From NCBI GenBank assembly GCA_020024515.1, contig JAHHTR010000121.1:1-6152 (forward strand): DNA of 6,152 nt. Direction: 5' to 3'. The translations under genes and the position numbers were made by a program. Below, in pieces: positions 1 through 6,073 of the stretch (its first letter is position 1; the number at the start of each line of letters is the position of its first letter). Under the pieces are notes generated by a model that had not been told where the DNA came from, made no database searches, and worked only from the letters and a program-made list of their open reading frames with translations. This DNA is from Angelakisella sp. Lineage in GTDB: Bacteria > Bacillota > Clostridia > Oscillospirales > Ruminococcaceae.

Positions 1-68
1 ATTATATACCATAAAACATTACTAAGCAAGAATTATTATATTTAATATTTCTTTATAAAATATTTTTA

Positions 69-97
69 TTGAATATTATTAGTATTTATTATATAAT
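69..97 (+). promoter_or_regulatory. Sigma-A-type promoter of the glycosyltransferase gene
   Basis: The -35 box TTGAAT (69-74) and the -10 box TATAAT (92-97) are separated by exactly 17 bases. This is a near-consensus housekeeping promoter. Transcription would start near 104, giving a leader of about 50 bases before the ATG at 156. The surrounding bases 1-155 are almost pure A/T. They show no hairpin, no recognisable leader RNA and no supportable upstream gene. Because the region is so AT-rich, chance matches are common. The perfect -10, the 17-base spacer and the correct position are what support the call. Confidence 0.65.
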
Positions 98-155
98 TTA
101 AATATATAAAATTTTAACAAAAATTATTATTAGTTTTAAATCGGAGAATATCGTT

Positions 156-1361
156 ATGAACATCATACTTACTTTGGAAGCATACAAACCATATACAAAT
201 GGTGTAATTACACACGTTTCAATGCTGCGAGACAGCCTTATAAAACAAGGTCACAATGTACTTATTGTAACCGCTGACCCAAAAGTGCACCACCATACAA
301 TAATTGACGGTGTTTTGCACTGTCCTGCCATTACTATGAAAAATATATATGGTTATGGACTGGCTACTCCTTTCAGTAAAAAAAGAATAAAAATCCTAAA
401 TGATTTTAAACCTGATATAATTCATACTCACAATGAATTAAGTATGGGTATATTCTCTCTTGTATACGCAAGAAAATTCAATATTCCACTATGCTATACA
501 TTACACACTATGTATGAAGATTATTCACACTATCTGGCAAAAAATAAAATTACAAAATCTGCGGTTAAATACTGCGGATCTGCATATTTTAAATTATTTG
601 CAAAAAAATCAGACCTTATGATAAGTCCATCTGACAAGGCAAATGAATTTATGGACTTTATCGGTGTAAAAAACAAAAAAATACATATTATACCAAACAG
701 TATAGATGTAGATTATTTTGATCCAAGCAGAACAACCTCTTCACACATACAAGAAATAAGGGAAGAACTCGGTTTTTCAACCGAAAACTTTATCGGACTA
801 TTTATCGGTAGACTCGGAGAAGAAAAATCCGTTGATGTTTTAATAAAAGGCTGGTGCGAAAAATTTAAAGACAGCAAAAAACATAAACTATTAATAATCG
901 GTGAGGGTCCTGAAAAGAATAATCTTATAAACCTTGCAAAATCTTGTGGTGACAGTGAAAATATTATATTTACAGGCAAAATTGACCATAGTAATGTATA
1001 TAAATATTTTTGTATATCAAATTATTTTATAACAGCATCACTTACCGAAATGATGTCAATATCAATGCTTGAATCTATGTCAATGGGGCTGCCGGCAATA
1101 CTGCGACGTGACCCACGCAACGAAAATCAAATAAACGAAGGTAAAAACGGTTTTATTCGTGATACAATAGAAGAAATGACAGAAGTTGTTGAAAATATAT
1201 CCAAATTACCGACAGATGAATATCTAAATTTAAGAAAGACAACACGTGAACACGCAATAGAACTTGGCAGTGACAAAAATATAAATACTATTATTAAGTT
1301 ATATGAAGAAACAATTAAAAAATATAATAGAAAAACATATTTACACAAAAAACTTAAATAA
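156..1361 (+). CDS. Glycosyltransferase family 4 (GT-B fold), diacylglycerol glucosyltransferase-like
   Basis: This 401-residue protein has the usual length and layout of a GT4 enzyme, which transfers a sugar from a nucleotide-sugar to an acceptor with retention of configuration. The N-terminal acceptor domain starts with a beta strand and a PYTNGV loop (residues 12-17). It continues with HTHNE (90-94) and TLHTMYEDY (115-123), a stretch typical of the 1,2-diacylglycerol 3-glucosyltransferase group. The donor domain contains IPNSIDVDYF (179-188), IGRLGEEKS (217-225) and GEGPEKNNL (249-257). It also has the E-x7-E motif, E298 and E306, although the glycine usual three residues after the first Glu is Ser301. 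There is no signal peptide or membrane helix. The lysine-rich tail (about 388-401) could help it sit on the inner membrane face. GGAG at 143-146 lies nine bases before the ATG. The likely role, making a membrane glycolipid, is inferred from family resemblance, and the exact sugar and acceptor are not visible. It lies 76 bases upstream of the MurD-like gene on the same strand with no terminator between them. Confidence 0.9.
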   Translation: MNIILTLEAYKPYTNGVITHVSMLRDSLIKQGHNVLIVTADPKVHHHTIIDGVLHCPAITMKNIYGYGLATPFSKKRIKILNDFKPDIIHTHNELSMGIFSLVYARKFNIPLCYTLHTMYEDYSHYLAKNKITKSAVKYCGSAYFKLFAKKSDLMISPSDKANEFMDFIGVKNKKIHIIPNSIDVDYFDPSRTTSSHIQEIREELGFSTENFIGLFIGRLGEEKSVDVLIKGWCEKFKDSKKHKLLIIGEGPEKNNLINLAKSCGDSENIIFTGKIDHSNVYKYFCISNYFITASLTEMMSISMLESMSMGLPAILRRDPRNENQINEGKNGFIRDTIEEMTEVVENISKLPTDEYLNLRKTTREHAIELGSDKNINTIIKLYEETIKKYNRKTYLHKKLK

Positions 1362-1372
1362 AAATAATAACA

Positions 1373-1401
1373 TTGAATTTCTAAATCTAAACATATATAA
1401 T
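1373..1401 (+). promoter_or_regulatory. Sigma-A-type promoter of the MurD-like gene
   Basis: TTGAAT (1373-1378), a 17-base spacer and TATAAT (1396-1401) lie in the gap between the two left-hand genes. Both hexamers and the spacer length are identical to those upstream of the glycosyltransferase. The start of transcription would fall near 1408, leaving about 30 bases of leader with AGGAG at 1423-1427, ten bases before the ATG at 1438. No terminator hairpin precedes it, so the MurD-like gene could be read both from here and by read-through from the glycosyltransferase. Confidence 0.6.
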
Positions 1402-1437
1402 TATTTATATTAAAAATATTATAGGAGACGAATTTAT

Positions 1438-2412
1438 ATGGAAACCAAAGCATCTGTTTTCTTTGAAAGAATTAAAGATAAAAAAATTGCTTTTATCGGA
1501 TTGGGACGTACACATAAAAATCTGATAAAAATGTTTGATGATAAAAAAATGAATATAAAAGTATATGATATACGCACAAAAGAAGAGATTGGTGAAGATA
1601 TCTGCAATGAATTTGAAAAAAGAGGCATACCGATGGTTTTAGGACCAAAGTATATGCTGAAACTTGGCAAAGAGGATATTATTTTCCGTACACCAAAATT
1701 GAGCTACAATACACCTGAACTAAAACTTGCACATCGTGCCGGACAAATTATCACTTCCGAAACAGAAGTATTCTTTGACCTATGTCCATGCAAAACCATC
1801 GGTGTTACAGGCAGTGACGGTAAAAAAGTAACATCACTACTAATTGCCGATATGCTAAGAGCAAGCGGAAATACTGTACATTTAGGCGGAACTGTAGGCG
1901 ATGTTCTTCTTTCAAAAATAGACAATATACACCCACAAGACTATGTTGTTGCATCTCTTGATGCACCACAACTTGTAAGTATGCGTACAAGTCCAGATAT
2001 AGCGGTTATAACAGATATTTCACGTGATTATAGTGTACCTCACATGACATTTGAAGAATATGTGGAAGCTAAGAAAAATATATTTATACATCAAGGTGGT
2101 TTTTCAACTACTGTACTAAATTCAGATAATCCGATTACTTGCAAATTTGCAAATATTGTTCGTGGTATTCCAACATATTTTTCAAAACAAGCCGTTGTAC
2201 AACGCGGCGCATGGATAGATAGATGCGGAGATATATGGTACAGTGACAATGACAGTCAAACACTTATTATGAATGAAAGAGAGATTAACCCACAAGGAAT
2301 AAGAACACGTGACTATTACCTTGCAGCTTTTTCTGCTCTTTGGGGCATTGTTGATATGGAATGTATGATACAAGTGGCAAAAGAATTTGTAGTAGGTGAA
2401 AACACCAAATAA
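1438..2412 (+). CDS. Truncated, catalytically degenerate MurD-like protein (Mur ligase N-terminal and central domains only)
   Basis: The sequence aligns over its whole 324 residues, almost without gaps as far as memory allows, with the N-terminal and central domains of clostridial MurD. MurD is the cytoplasmic ATP-dependent ligase that adds D-glutamate to UDP-MurNAc-L-alanine. The Rossmann-like start is AFIGLGRTH (18-26). FRTPKLSYNTPEL (83-95) and SETEVFF (107-113) follow, then the P-loop GVTGSDGKK (122-130). Key positions are altered. The P-loop Lys-Thr is Lys129-Lys130. The GNIG motif is GTVG (151-154). The ELSSFQL motif is SLDAPQL (173-179), which removes the Mg-binding Glu. The NHLDVH motif is DYSVPH (197-202), which removes the metal-binding His. 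HNxxN is RTxxY (289-293). The lysine that is carbamylated in MurD appears kept at 212. The protein stops at about the point where the C-terminal domain, which carries the glutamate site, would begin. No remnant of that domain is visible downstream. Working MurD proteins are about 440-460 residues. The frame is clean and has its own promoter, RBS and terminator, so a non-catalytic role is more likely than a decaying copy, but a young pseudogene cannot be excluded. Confidence 0.85.
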   Translation: METKASVFFERIKDKKIAFIGLGRTHKNLIKMFDDKKMNIKVYDIRTKEEIGEDICNEFEKRGIPMVLGPKYMLKLGKEDIIFRTPKLSYNTPELKLAHRAGQIITSETEVFFDLCPCKTIGVTGSDGKKVTSLLIADMLRASGNTVHLGGTVGDVLLSKIDNIHPQDYVVASLDAPQLVSMRTSPDIAVITDISRDYSVPHMTFEEYVEAKKNIFIHQGGFSTTVLNSDNPITCKFANIVRGIPTYFSKQAVVQRGAWIDRCGDIWYSDNDSQTLIMNEREINPQGIRTRDYYLAAFSALWGIVDMECMIQVAKEFVVGENTK

Positions 2413-2487
2413 GTTATATAAAAAATTGAGTAAAACTTTTATAAATTTCTTAATCTGGCAATACACGTATCTTTTATACAAACTATC

Positions 2488-2519
2488 CCTCTGATTTAAC
2501 TAAAAATCAGAGGTTTTTT
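2488..2519 (+). terminator. Intrinsic terminator after the MurD-like gene
   Basis: CCTCTGATTT (2488-2497) pairs perfectly with AAATCAGAGG (2504-2513) around a six-base loop, and six T residues follow (2514-2519). This is a strong rho-independent terminator for the + strand, about 75 bases past the MurD-like stop. The opposing GTPase-nuclease gene ends at 2522, only nine bases from the stem. On that strand the hairpin lacks a clear T-run, so it would be at best a weak terminator for the other direction. Confidence 0.92.
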
Positions 2520-2521
2520 GT

Positions 2522-5101
2522 TTATTTTAAATTTAATATATGTTCTTCTATTTCCCGTCTTGTCTGTTCCACTTCTTCAAAAAACATTTGTGCCGATACT
2601 CTCAATGCACCGTTACCAAATATAATAACCTGTTCCAAACTGTCAGATGTTGCAACTCTTACTCGGTACTTTCTGCCTATTTGATGTGTAACTTTTTCTA
2701 TATACATATCCGCTGTCTCTGCCTCTTTTGTATATACAACACTTATGTTATTTATTTTTTCCACCGAACCTCCATTGCCTTTTAATTTATAGGCATCAAA
2801 AACCAATATAAGATTATTTTTCCTGTATGCACTGTAATTACACAGTATATCAATCAGCTTTTGTCTTGCAAAGTCCAAATTTTCATGTGCTATTTTGCTT
2901 AAATTTTTCCAAGCAAAAATAATATTATAACCATCAACAAGCAAATATTCTTCACCTAACATATTACTTTGAACTTTCGTATATGTTTCGCTTACTTCCG
3001 TTTTTTTAACCGATTTAAAAGCTTTATTAATATCTCGCTTTATCGGACCATAAGCCATTTCATAAATTCGCATAAGCTCTTTCTCTTCTTCAAAACTTGT
3101 AGCATAAGCTGTCTTTGTATATGTCTTTGGAATATATTCATCTTGTATGTCTTTTTTAAGTTTCAGTGTGCTTTCTATATGCATATATTTATGAACTTCG
3201 TTCCACTTTACATTAAATCCCACGCCATTTGTACAAAAAACAGAGTCGGCTGTATTTATAATATCGGCATCGCAATTATAATTTATTTTTGCAATTACTT
3301 CTTCCGTATTATGACACGGTCTATATCCTCCAAAGTCATACGTTAACGAACCCATACCTCTTGTATAGTTAATAACTTCGCTGTAATATTCTTGCATTAA
3401 TACAACAGGAGCTTTTCCCGTTATTGTCACCATTTCCGTAACATCAGTGGGCGGAATAAACTCAGCACATAGCTTTTGCATATCAGATAAAGCTCTACCC
3501 AAATTTTGCGATGGTATATTAAGTTTAAATTTATACCAAGGCTCCAGTAATACACTCTTTGCCTGTCTTAAACCCTGTCTTACCGCACGATACGTACTTT
3601 GTCGCAGGTCTCCGCCTTCTGTATGTTTCAGATGAACTTTTGCGGCAGATATTGTTATCTTCATATCTGTAATAGGTGAACCTGTAAGTACACCTATATA
3701 AGTCTTTTCGTATAAATGTGTCATTATCAGTCTTTGCCAGTTTAGTGCAAGTTCATTTTCACTGCAAGAACAATCAAAAACCAGGCCCGAACCCTCTTTT
3801 AACGGTTCCAGTATAAGATGTACTTCCGCATAATGTCGTAGTGGTTCAAAATGTCCAACACCCTCAACTGTATTTGCTATTGTCTCTTTGTATACGATAC
3901 TTCCCTTATCAAATTTCACATTAATATTAAATCTATCAAAAATAATTGTTTTTAATATTTCAAGTTGCACTTCTCCCATAATGCCTATGTGTATATCTTG
4001 CAACTGCTCATTCCATTTTACAGAAAGCTGTGGATCTTCCTCCTCCAAAATTCTCATATATTTTAAAAGAGTCTGCGGATCTACATCATTTGAAAAAACA
4101 CAATAGGAAAGTACCGGTTGCAAAAATACCTTTGTTAATGTATTTTCTGTTCCCAATCCCTCCCCTGCAACTGTCTGAGAAAGTCCGACAAGCACGCAAA
4201 CTTCGCCACTCTTTGCTTCATCAACCGTCACATACTTTGCACCACTATATACACGTATTTGTGTAATCTTTTCGCTCCATTCTTTCCCCTGTTTATCTGT
4301 TCCGCTAACTGTATCACGAACTTTTATGCTACCACCTGTTACTTTTATATGTGTAAGTCTGTTATTTTGATTATCTCTTGTTATTTTATATACTTTTGCA
4401 CCAAAATTTTTAGAATAATCTTTATTCAACAAAAACTTATCAATACTGTTCAAAAACTCATCAATACCCATAAGTTTAAGTGCCGAACCAAAATAACACG
4501 GGAATACTTTTCTGTTTTTTATTGCTTTTGATAAAGTTATATCACTGATACTTGATGTATCAATAAATTCTTCCAATAAAGTTTCATCATTTGTTGCCAA
4601 ATTTTCATTCCACAAATTTATATCATCAATATTAGTAAAATCCAGGCATCTATCTGATATTTTTTCTTTTAATTCATTCATTATATCTTCAAATGAACTA
4701 TTGCAAATATCTATTTTGTTTACAAAAATAAATGTCGGTATTTTCTTTTTTTTAAGCAATCGCCACAAAGTTTCCGTATGACTTTGCACACCATCACTTG
4801 CATTTATTACCAAAATAGCATAATCCAGTACATCTAAAACTCTTTCCATTTCCGATGAAAAATCTACATGCCCCGGTGTATCAAGCAGTGTATATTTATT
4901 ATTGTTTAAAGTAAACTCTGCCTGTTTTGAAAAAATTGTTATACCTCGCTGTTGTTCCAATGCAAAATTATCCAAAAAAGCATCTTTATGGTCAACTCTA
5001 CCCAGTTTTCTTATATTACCTGTTGTATATAAAATAGCTTCGGACAATGTAGTTTTACCCGAATCTACATGTGCCAAAATACCTATAACCGAATTTTTCA
5101 T
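2522..5101 (-). CDS. EF-G/TetM-like translational GTPase fused to a C-terminal YacP/Rae1-type NYN ribonuclease domain
   Basis: The 859-residue protein is about 220 longer than TetM/TetO (roughly 640). The GTPase domain has all its motifs: AHVDSGKTT (10-18), RGITI (52-56), DTPGHVDF (74-81), NKID (128-131) and GSAL (205-208). Domain II (about 235-325), domain III with IMGEVQLEIL (374-383), domain IV (about 402-520) and domain V (about 520-640) follow in the EF-G order. At the domain IV tip, where TetM has a Ser-Pro-Val loop near STPADFR, this protein has HLKHTEGGDLR (490-500). After a helical, charged linker (about 645-717) comes a NYN/PIN-like domain of the YacP family. Its motifs are VDGYN (722-726), VFDAY (767-771), YTKEAETADMYIE (790-802), VATSDSLEQ (816-824) and FGNGALRVSA (828-837). 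Acidic residues D723, D798 and D820 are the likely metal ligands. B. subtilis Rae1 (YacP) cleaves mRNA in the ribosomal A site, so the fusion suggests a GTPase that binds the ribosome and positions a nuclease. This function is inferred. AAGGA (5113-5117) lies 11 bases before the ATG. The gene is monocistronic and divergent from sigG. Confidence 0.9.
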   Translation of the reverse strand: MKNSVIGILAHVDSGKTTLSEAILYTTGNIRKLGRVDHKDAFLDNFALEQQRGITIFSKQAEFTLNNNKYTLLDTPGHVDFSSEMERVLDVLDYAILVINASDGVQSHTETLWRLLKKKKIPTFIFVNKIDICNSSFEDIMNELKEKISDRCLDFTNIDDINLWNENLATNDETLLEEFIDTSSISDITLSKAIKNRKVFPCYFGSALKLMGIDEFLNSIDKFLLNKDYSKNFGAKVYKITRDNQNNRLTHIKVTGGSIKVRDTVSGTDKQGKEWSEKITQIRVYSGAKYVTVDEAKSGEVCVLVGLSQTVAGEGLGTENTLTKVFLQPVLSYCVFSNDVDPQTLLKYMRILEEEDPQLSVKWNEQLQDIHIGIMGEVQLEILKTIIFDRFNINVKFDKGSIVYKETIANTVEGVGHFEPLRHYAEVHLILEPLKEGSGLVFDCSCSENELALNWQRLIMTHLYEKTYIGVLTGSPITDMKITISAAKVHLKHTEGGDLRQSTYRAVRQGLRQAKSVLLEPWYKFKLNIPSQNLGRALSDMQKLCAEFIPPTDVTEMVTITGKAPVVLMQEYYSEVINYTRGMGSLTYDFGGYRPCHNTEEVIAKINYNCDADIINTADSVFCTNGVGFNVKWNEVHKYMHIESTLKLKKDIQDEYIPKTYTKTAYATSFEEEKELMRIYEMAYGPIKRDINKAFKSVKKTEVSETYTKVQSNMLGEEYLLVDGYNIIFAWKNLSKIAHENLDFARQKLIDILCNYSAYRKNNLILVFDAYKLKGNGGSVEKINNISVVYTKEAETADMYIEKVTHQIGRKYRVRVATSDSLEQVIIFGNGALRVSAQMFFEEVEQTRREIEEHILNLK

Positions 5102-5136
5102 TTATATCCATTTCCTTAAATATTTTTTATTATTAT

Positions 5137-5165
5137 ATTATACACTTTTTATACACTTTTTTCCA
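5137..5165 (-). promoter_or_regulatory. Sigma-A-type promoter of the GTPase-nuclease gene
   Basis: Read on the - strand, TGGAAA (5165-5160, four of six matches to TTGACA) is followed after 17 bases by a perfect TATAAT (5142-5137). Transcription would begin near 5130, leaving a leader of only about 30 bases before the ATG at 5101. That is too short for the long attenuator leaders seen before tet(M)-type genes. The spacer overlaps a tandem 11-base repeat at 5141-5162. Confidence 0.5.
5141..5162. repeat. Short tandem direct repeat in the divergent intergenic region
   Basis: TACACTTTTT occurs at 5141-5150 and again at 5152-5161, an 11-base period equal to about one helical turn. The repeat lies between the -10 and -35 boxes of the GTPase-nuclease promoter. 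It may be an operator for a regulator binding the same face of the DNA. In a region this rich in A/T it may also be chance. Confidence 0.35.
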
Positions 5166-5217
5166 CTTATTTTCTATACCATTGAATTTATTGGATAAAA
5201 ATAACAAATAAAAATAG

Positions 5218-5247
5218 GTTTAAAAAAATACACATATACCCATACTC
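5218..5247 (+). promoter_or_regulatory. Candidate sigma-F/sigma-G promoter of sigG
   Basis: GTTTA (5218-5222) fits the sigma-F -35 pattern GYWTA. After 18 bases it is followed by CATACTC (5241-5247), six of seven matches to the sigma-G -10 pattern CATnHTA. The spacing is that of forespore promoters. The start of transcription would be near 5254, with a leader of about 20 bases. No convincing housekeeping promoter precedes the gene: TTGAAT at 5182-5187 has no good -10 at the right distance. In other spore-formers sigG is read by sigma-F and by its own product, which agrees with this element. Confidence 0.4.
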
Positions 5248-5266
5248 TTATTACAATAAAAAATGT

Positions 5267-5271
5267 GGGGG
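5267..5271 (+). promoter_or_regulatory. Ribosome binding site that fixes the sigG start
   Basis: GGGGG at 5267-5271 lies five bases before the ATG at 5277. The in-frame GTG at 5265 overlaps this site and would have no Shine-Dalgarno sequence of its own, so the ATG at 5277 is the better start. It also gives MYYNKVEICG, matching in length and sequence the MSRNKVEICG start of B. subtilis sigma-G. Confidence 0.75.
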
Positions 5272-5276
5272 TATAT

Positions 5277-6047
5277 ATGTATTATAACAAAGTGGAAATT
5301 TGCGGTATTGACACATCTAAGATAAAGACACTAAAAGAAAGCGAAAAAATAGAGCTTATCAAAAAAGCGCAAGCAGGAGACCTAAATGCACAAGATAAAC
5401 TAGTATACGGTAATTTGCGACTGGTACTGTCAGTTGTACAAAAATTTACAAATCGCACCGATAACCTTGATGATTTATTTCAAGTTGGGTGTATAGGACT
5501 AATAAAAGCCATAAAAAATTTTAACTGTAATTTAAATGTACGTTTCAGCACCTACGGAGTACCAATGATACTTGGAGAAATCAAACGTTTTTTGCGTGAC
5601 AACAATATGATAAGGGTAAGCCGAAGTATGCGAGACACAGCATATCAAGCAATGCAAACCAAAGAAAACTTCATAAAAGACAATAATCGAGAACCGACAA
5701 TCAACGAAATTGCCGATATTATGCAAAGACCTACGATAGATATTGTGACAGCCCTGCAATCCATAAGCGAACCCAGTTCACTATATGAACCTGTTTACTC
5801 CGATGGAAGAGATACTATTTATCTAATGGATCAAATATCGGATAAAACCAGTGACGAACAGTGGTTGGAAGCAATTGCCATAAGACAGGCAATAACTCAT
5901 CTAACCGATAGGGAAAAACTTATTTTGTCACTCAGATTTGTAAAAGGTGAAACACAAATAGAAGTTGCTAAAAAAATAGGTATATCGCAAGCACAAGTTT
6001 CCAGAATAGAGAAAAACACACTGGAAAAAATAAAAAAACAATTATAG
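5277..6047 (+). CDS. sigG: RNA polymerase sporulation sigma factor sigma-G
   Basis: This 256-residue sigma-70 family protein directs late forespore transcription during endospore formation. The N terminus NKVEICGIDTSKI (4-16) is the hallmark of sigma-G. Region 2 runs through NLRLVLSVVQKF (46-57), DDLFQVGCIGLIKAI (65-79) and the promoter-melting and -10 recognition segment RFSTYGVPMILGEIKRFLRD (89-108). NNMIRVSRSMRD (109-120) begins region 3, where most relatives have NNPIRVSRS. Region 4 contains LTDREKLILSLRF (209-221) and the DNA-binding helix-turn-helix QIEVAKKIGISQAQVSRIE (227-245). Length and domain order match B. subtilis SigG. The position equivalent to B. subtilis Asn45, in LVNGNLRLV, is Tyr44 here. 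That Asn matters there for binding the anti-sigma factor CsfB/Gin, as I recall. The gene is not preceded by sigE or spoIIGA as in the classic spoIIG cluster. It stands alone, divergent from the GTPase-nuclease, and carries a forespore-like promoter. Confidence 0.93.
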   Translation: MYYNKVEICGIDTSKIKTLKESEKIELIKKAQAGDLNAQDKLVYGNLRLVLSVVQKFTNRTDNLDDLFQVGCIGLIKAIKNFNCNLNVRFSTYGVPMILGEIKRFLRDNNMIRVSRSMRDTAYQAMQTKENFIKDNNREPTINEIADIMQRPTIDIVTALQSISEPSSLYEPVYSDGRDTIYLMDQISDKTSDEQWLEAIAIRQAITHLTDREKLILSLRFVKGETQIEVAKKIGISQAQVSRIEKNTLEKIKKQL

Positions 6048-6056
6048 CATAACTAT

Positions 6057-6070
6057 GGGGCAACTGCCCC
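6057..6070. terminator. Small GC-rich hairpin between convergent genes
   Basis: GGGGC (6057-6061) and GCCCC (6066-6070) form a five-pair, all-GC stem around AACT, a striking GC island in AT-rich surroundings. It sits ten bases past the sigG stop and four bases past the stop of the converging gene at the right edge. Neither side has a proper T-run immediately after the stem, so it is at best a weak bidirectional terminator. Confidence 0.45.
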
Positions 6071-6073
6071 TAT

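Noticed and set aside
1..45. Possible end of an upstream + strand gene (14 open codons then TAA)
   Set aside because: It is too short, and composed of codons expected by chance in this AT-rich stretch. No terminator follows it.
1127..1453. - strand open frame opposite the end of the glycosyltransferase gene
   Set aside because: Its low-complexity hydrophobic composition comes from antisense A/T-rich sequence, and it overlaps a gene with clear family motifs.
1438..2412. Calling the MurD-like gene a functional murD
   Set aside because: The C-terminal domain is absent and the P-loop Thr, metal-binding Glu and His, and substrate motifs are all replaced.
2969..3346. Long + strand open frames inside the GTPase-nuclease gene, such as this one
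   Set aside because: They lie wholly opposite a well-supported gene, are rich in Phe, Ile, Cys and Tyr as expected of antisense frames, and have no recognisable domains.
2522..5101. Calling the large - strand gene a tet(M)-type tetracycline resistance gene
   Set aside because: The GTPase core is of that family, but the domain IV tip differs, there is an extra nuclease domain, the leader has no attenuator, and no mobile element surrounds it.
5182..5210. Housekeeping promoter for sigG based on TTGAAT at 5182
   Set aside because: The sequence 16-18 bases downstream (around CAAATA) is a poor -10 box. The forespore-type element nearer the gene fits better.
5265..5276. GTG at 5265 as the start of sigG
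   Set aside because: It lies inside the GGGGG ribosome binding site region and adds four residues absent from known sigma-G proteins. The ATG at 5277 fits both the RBS and the family.
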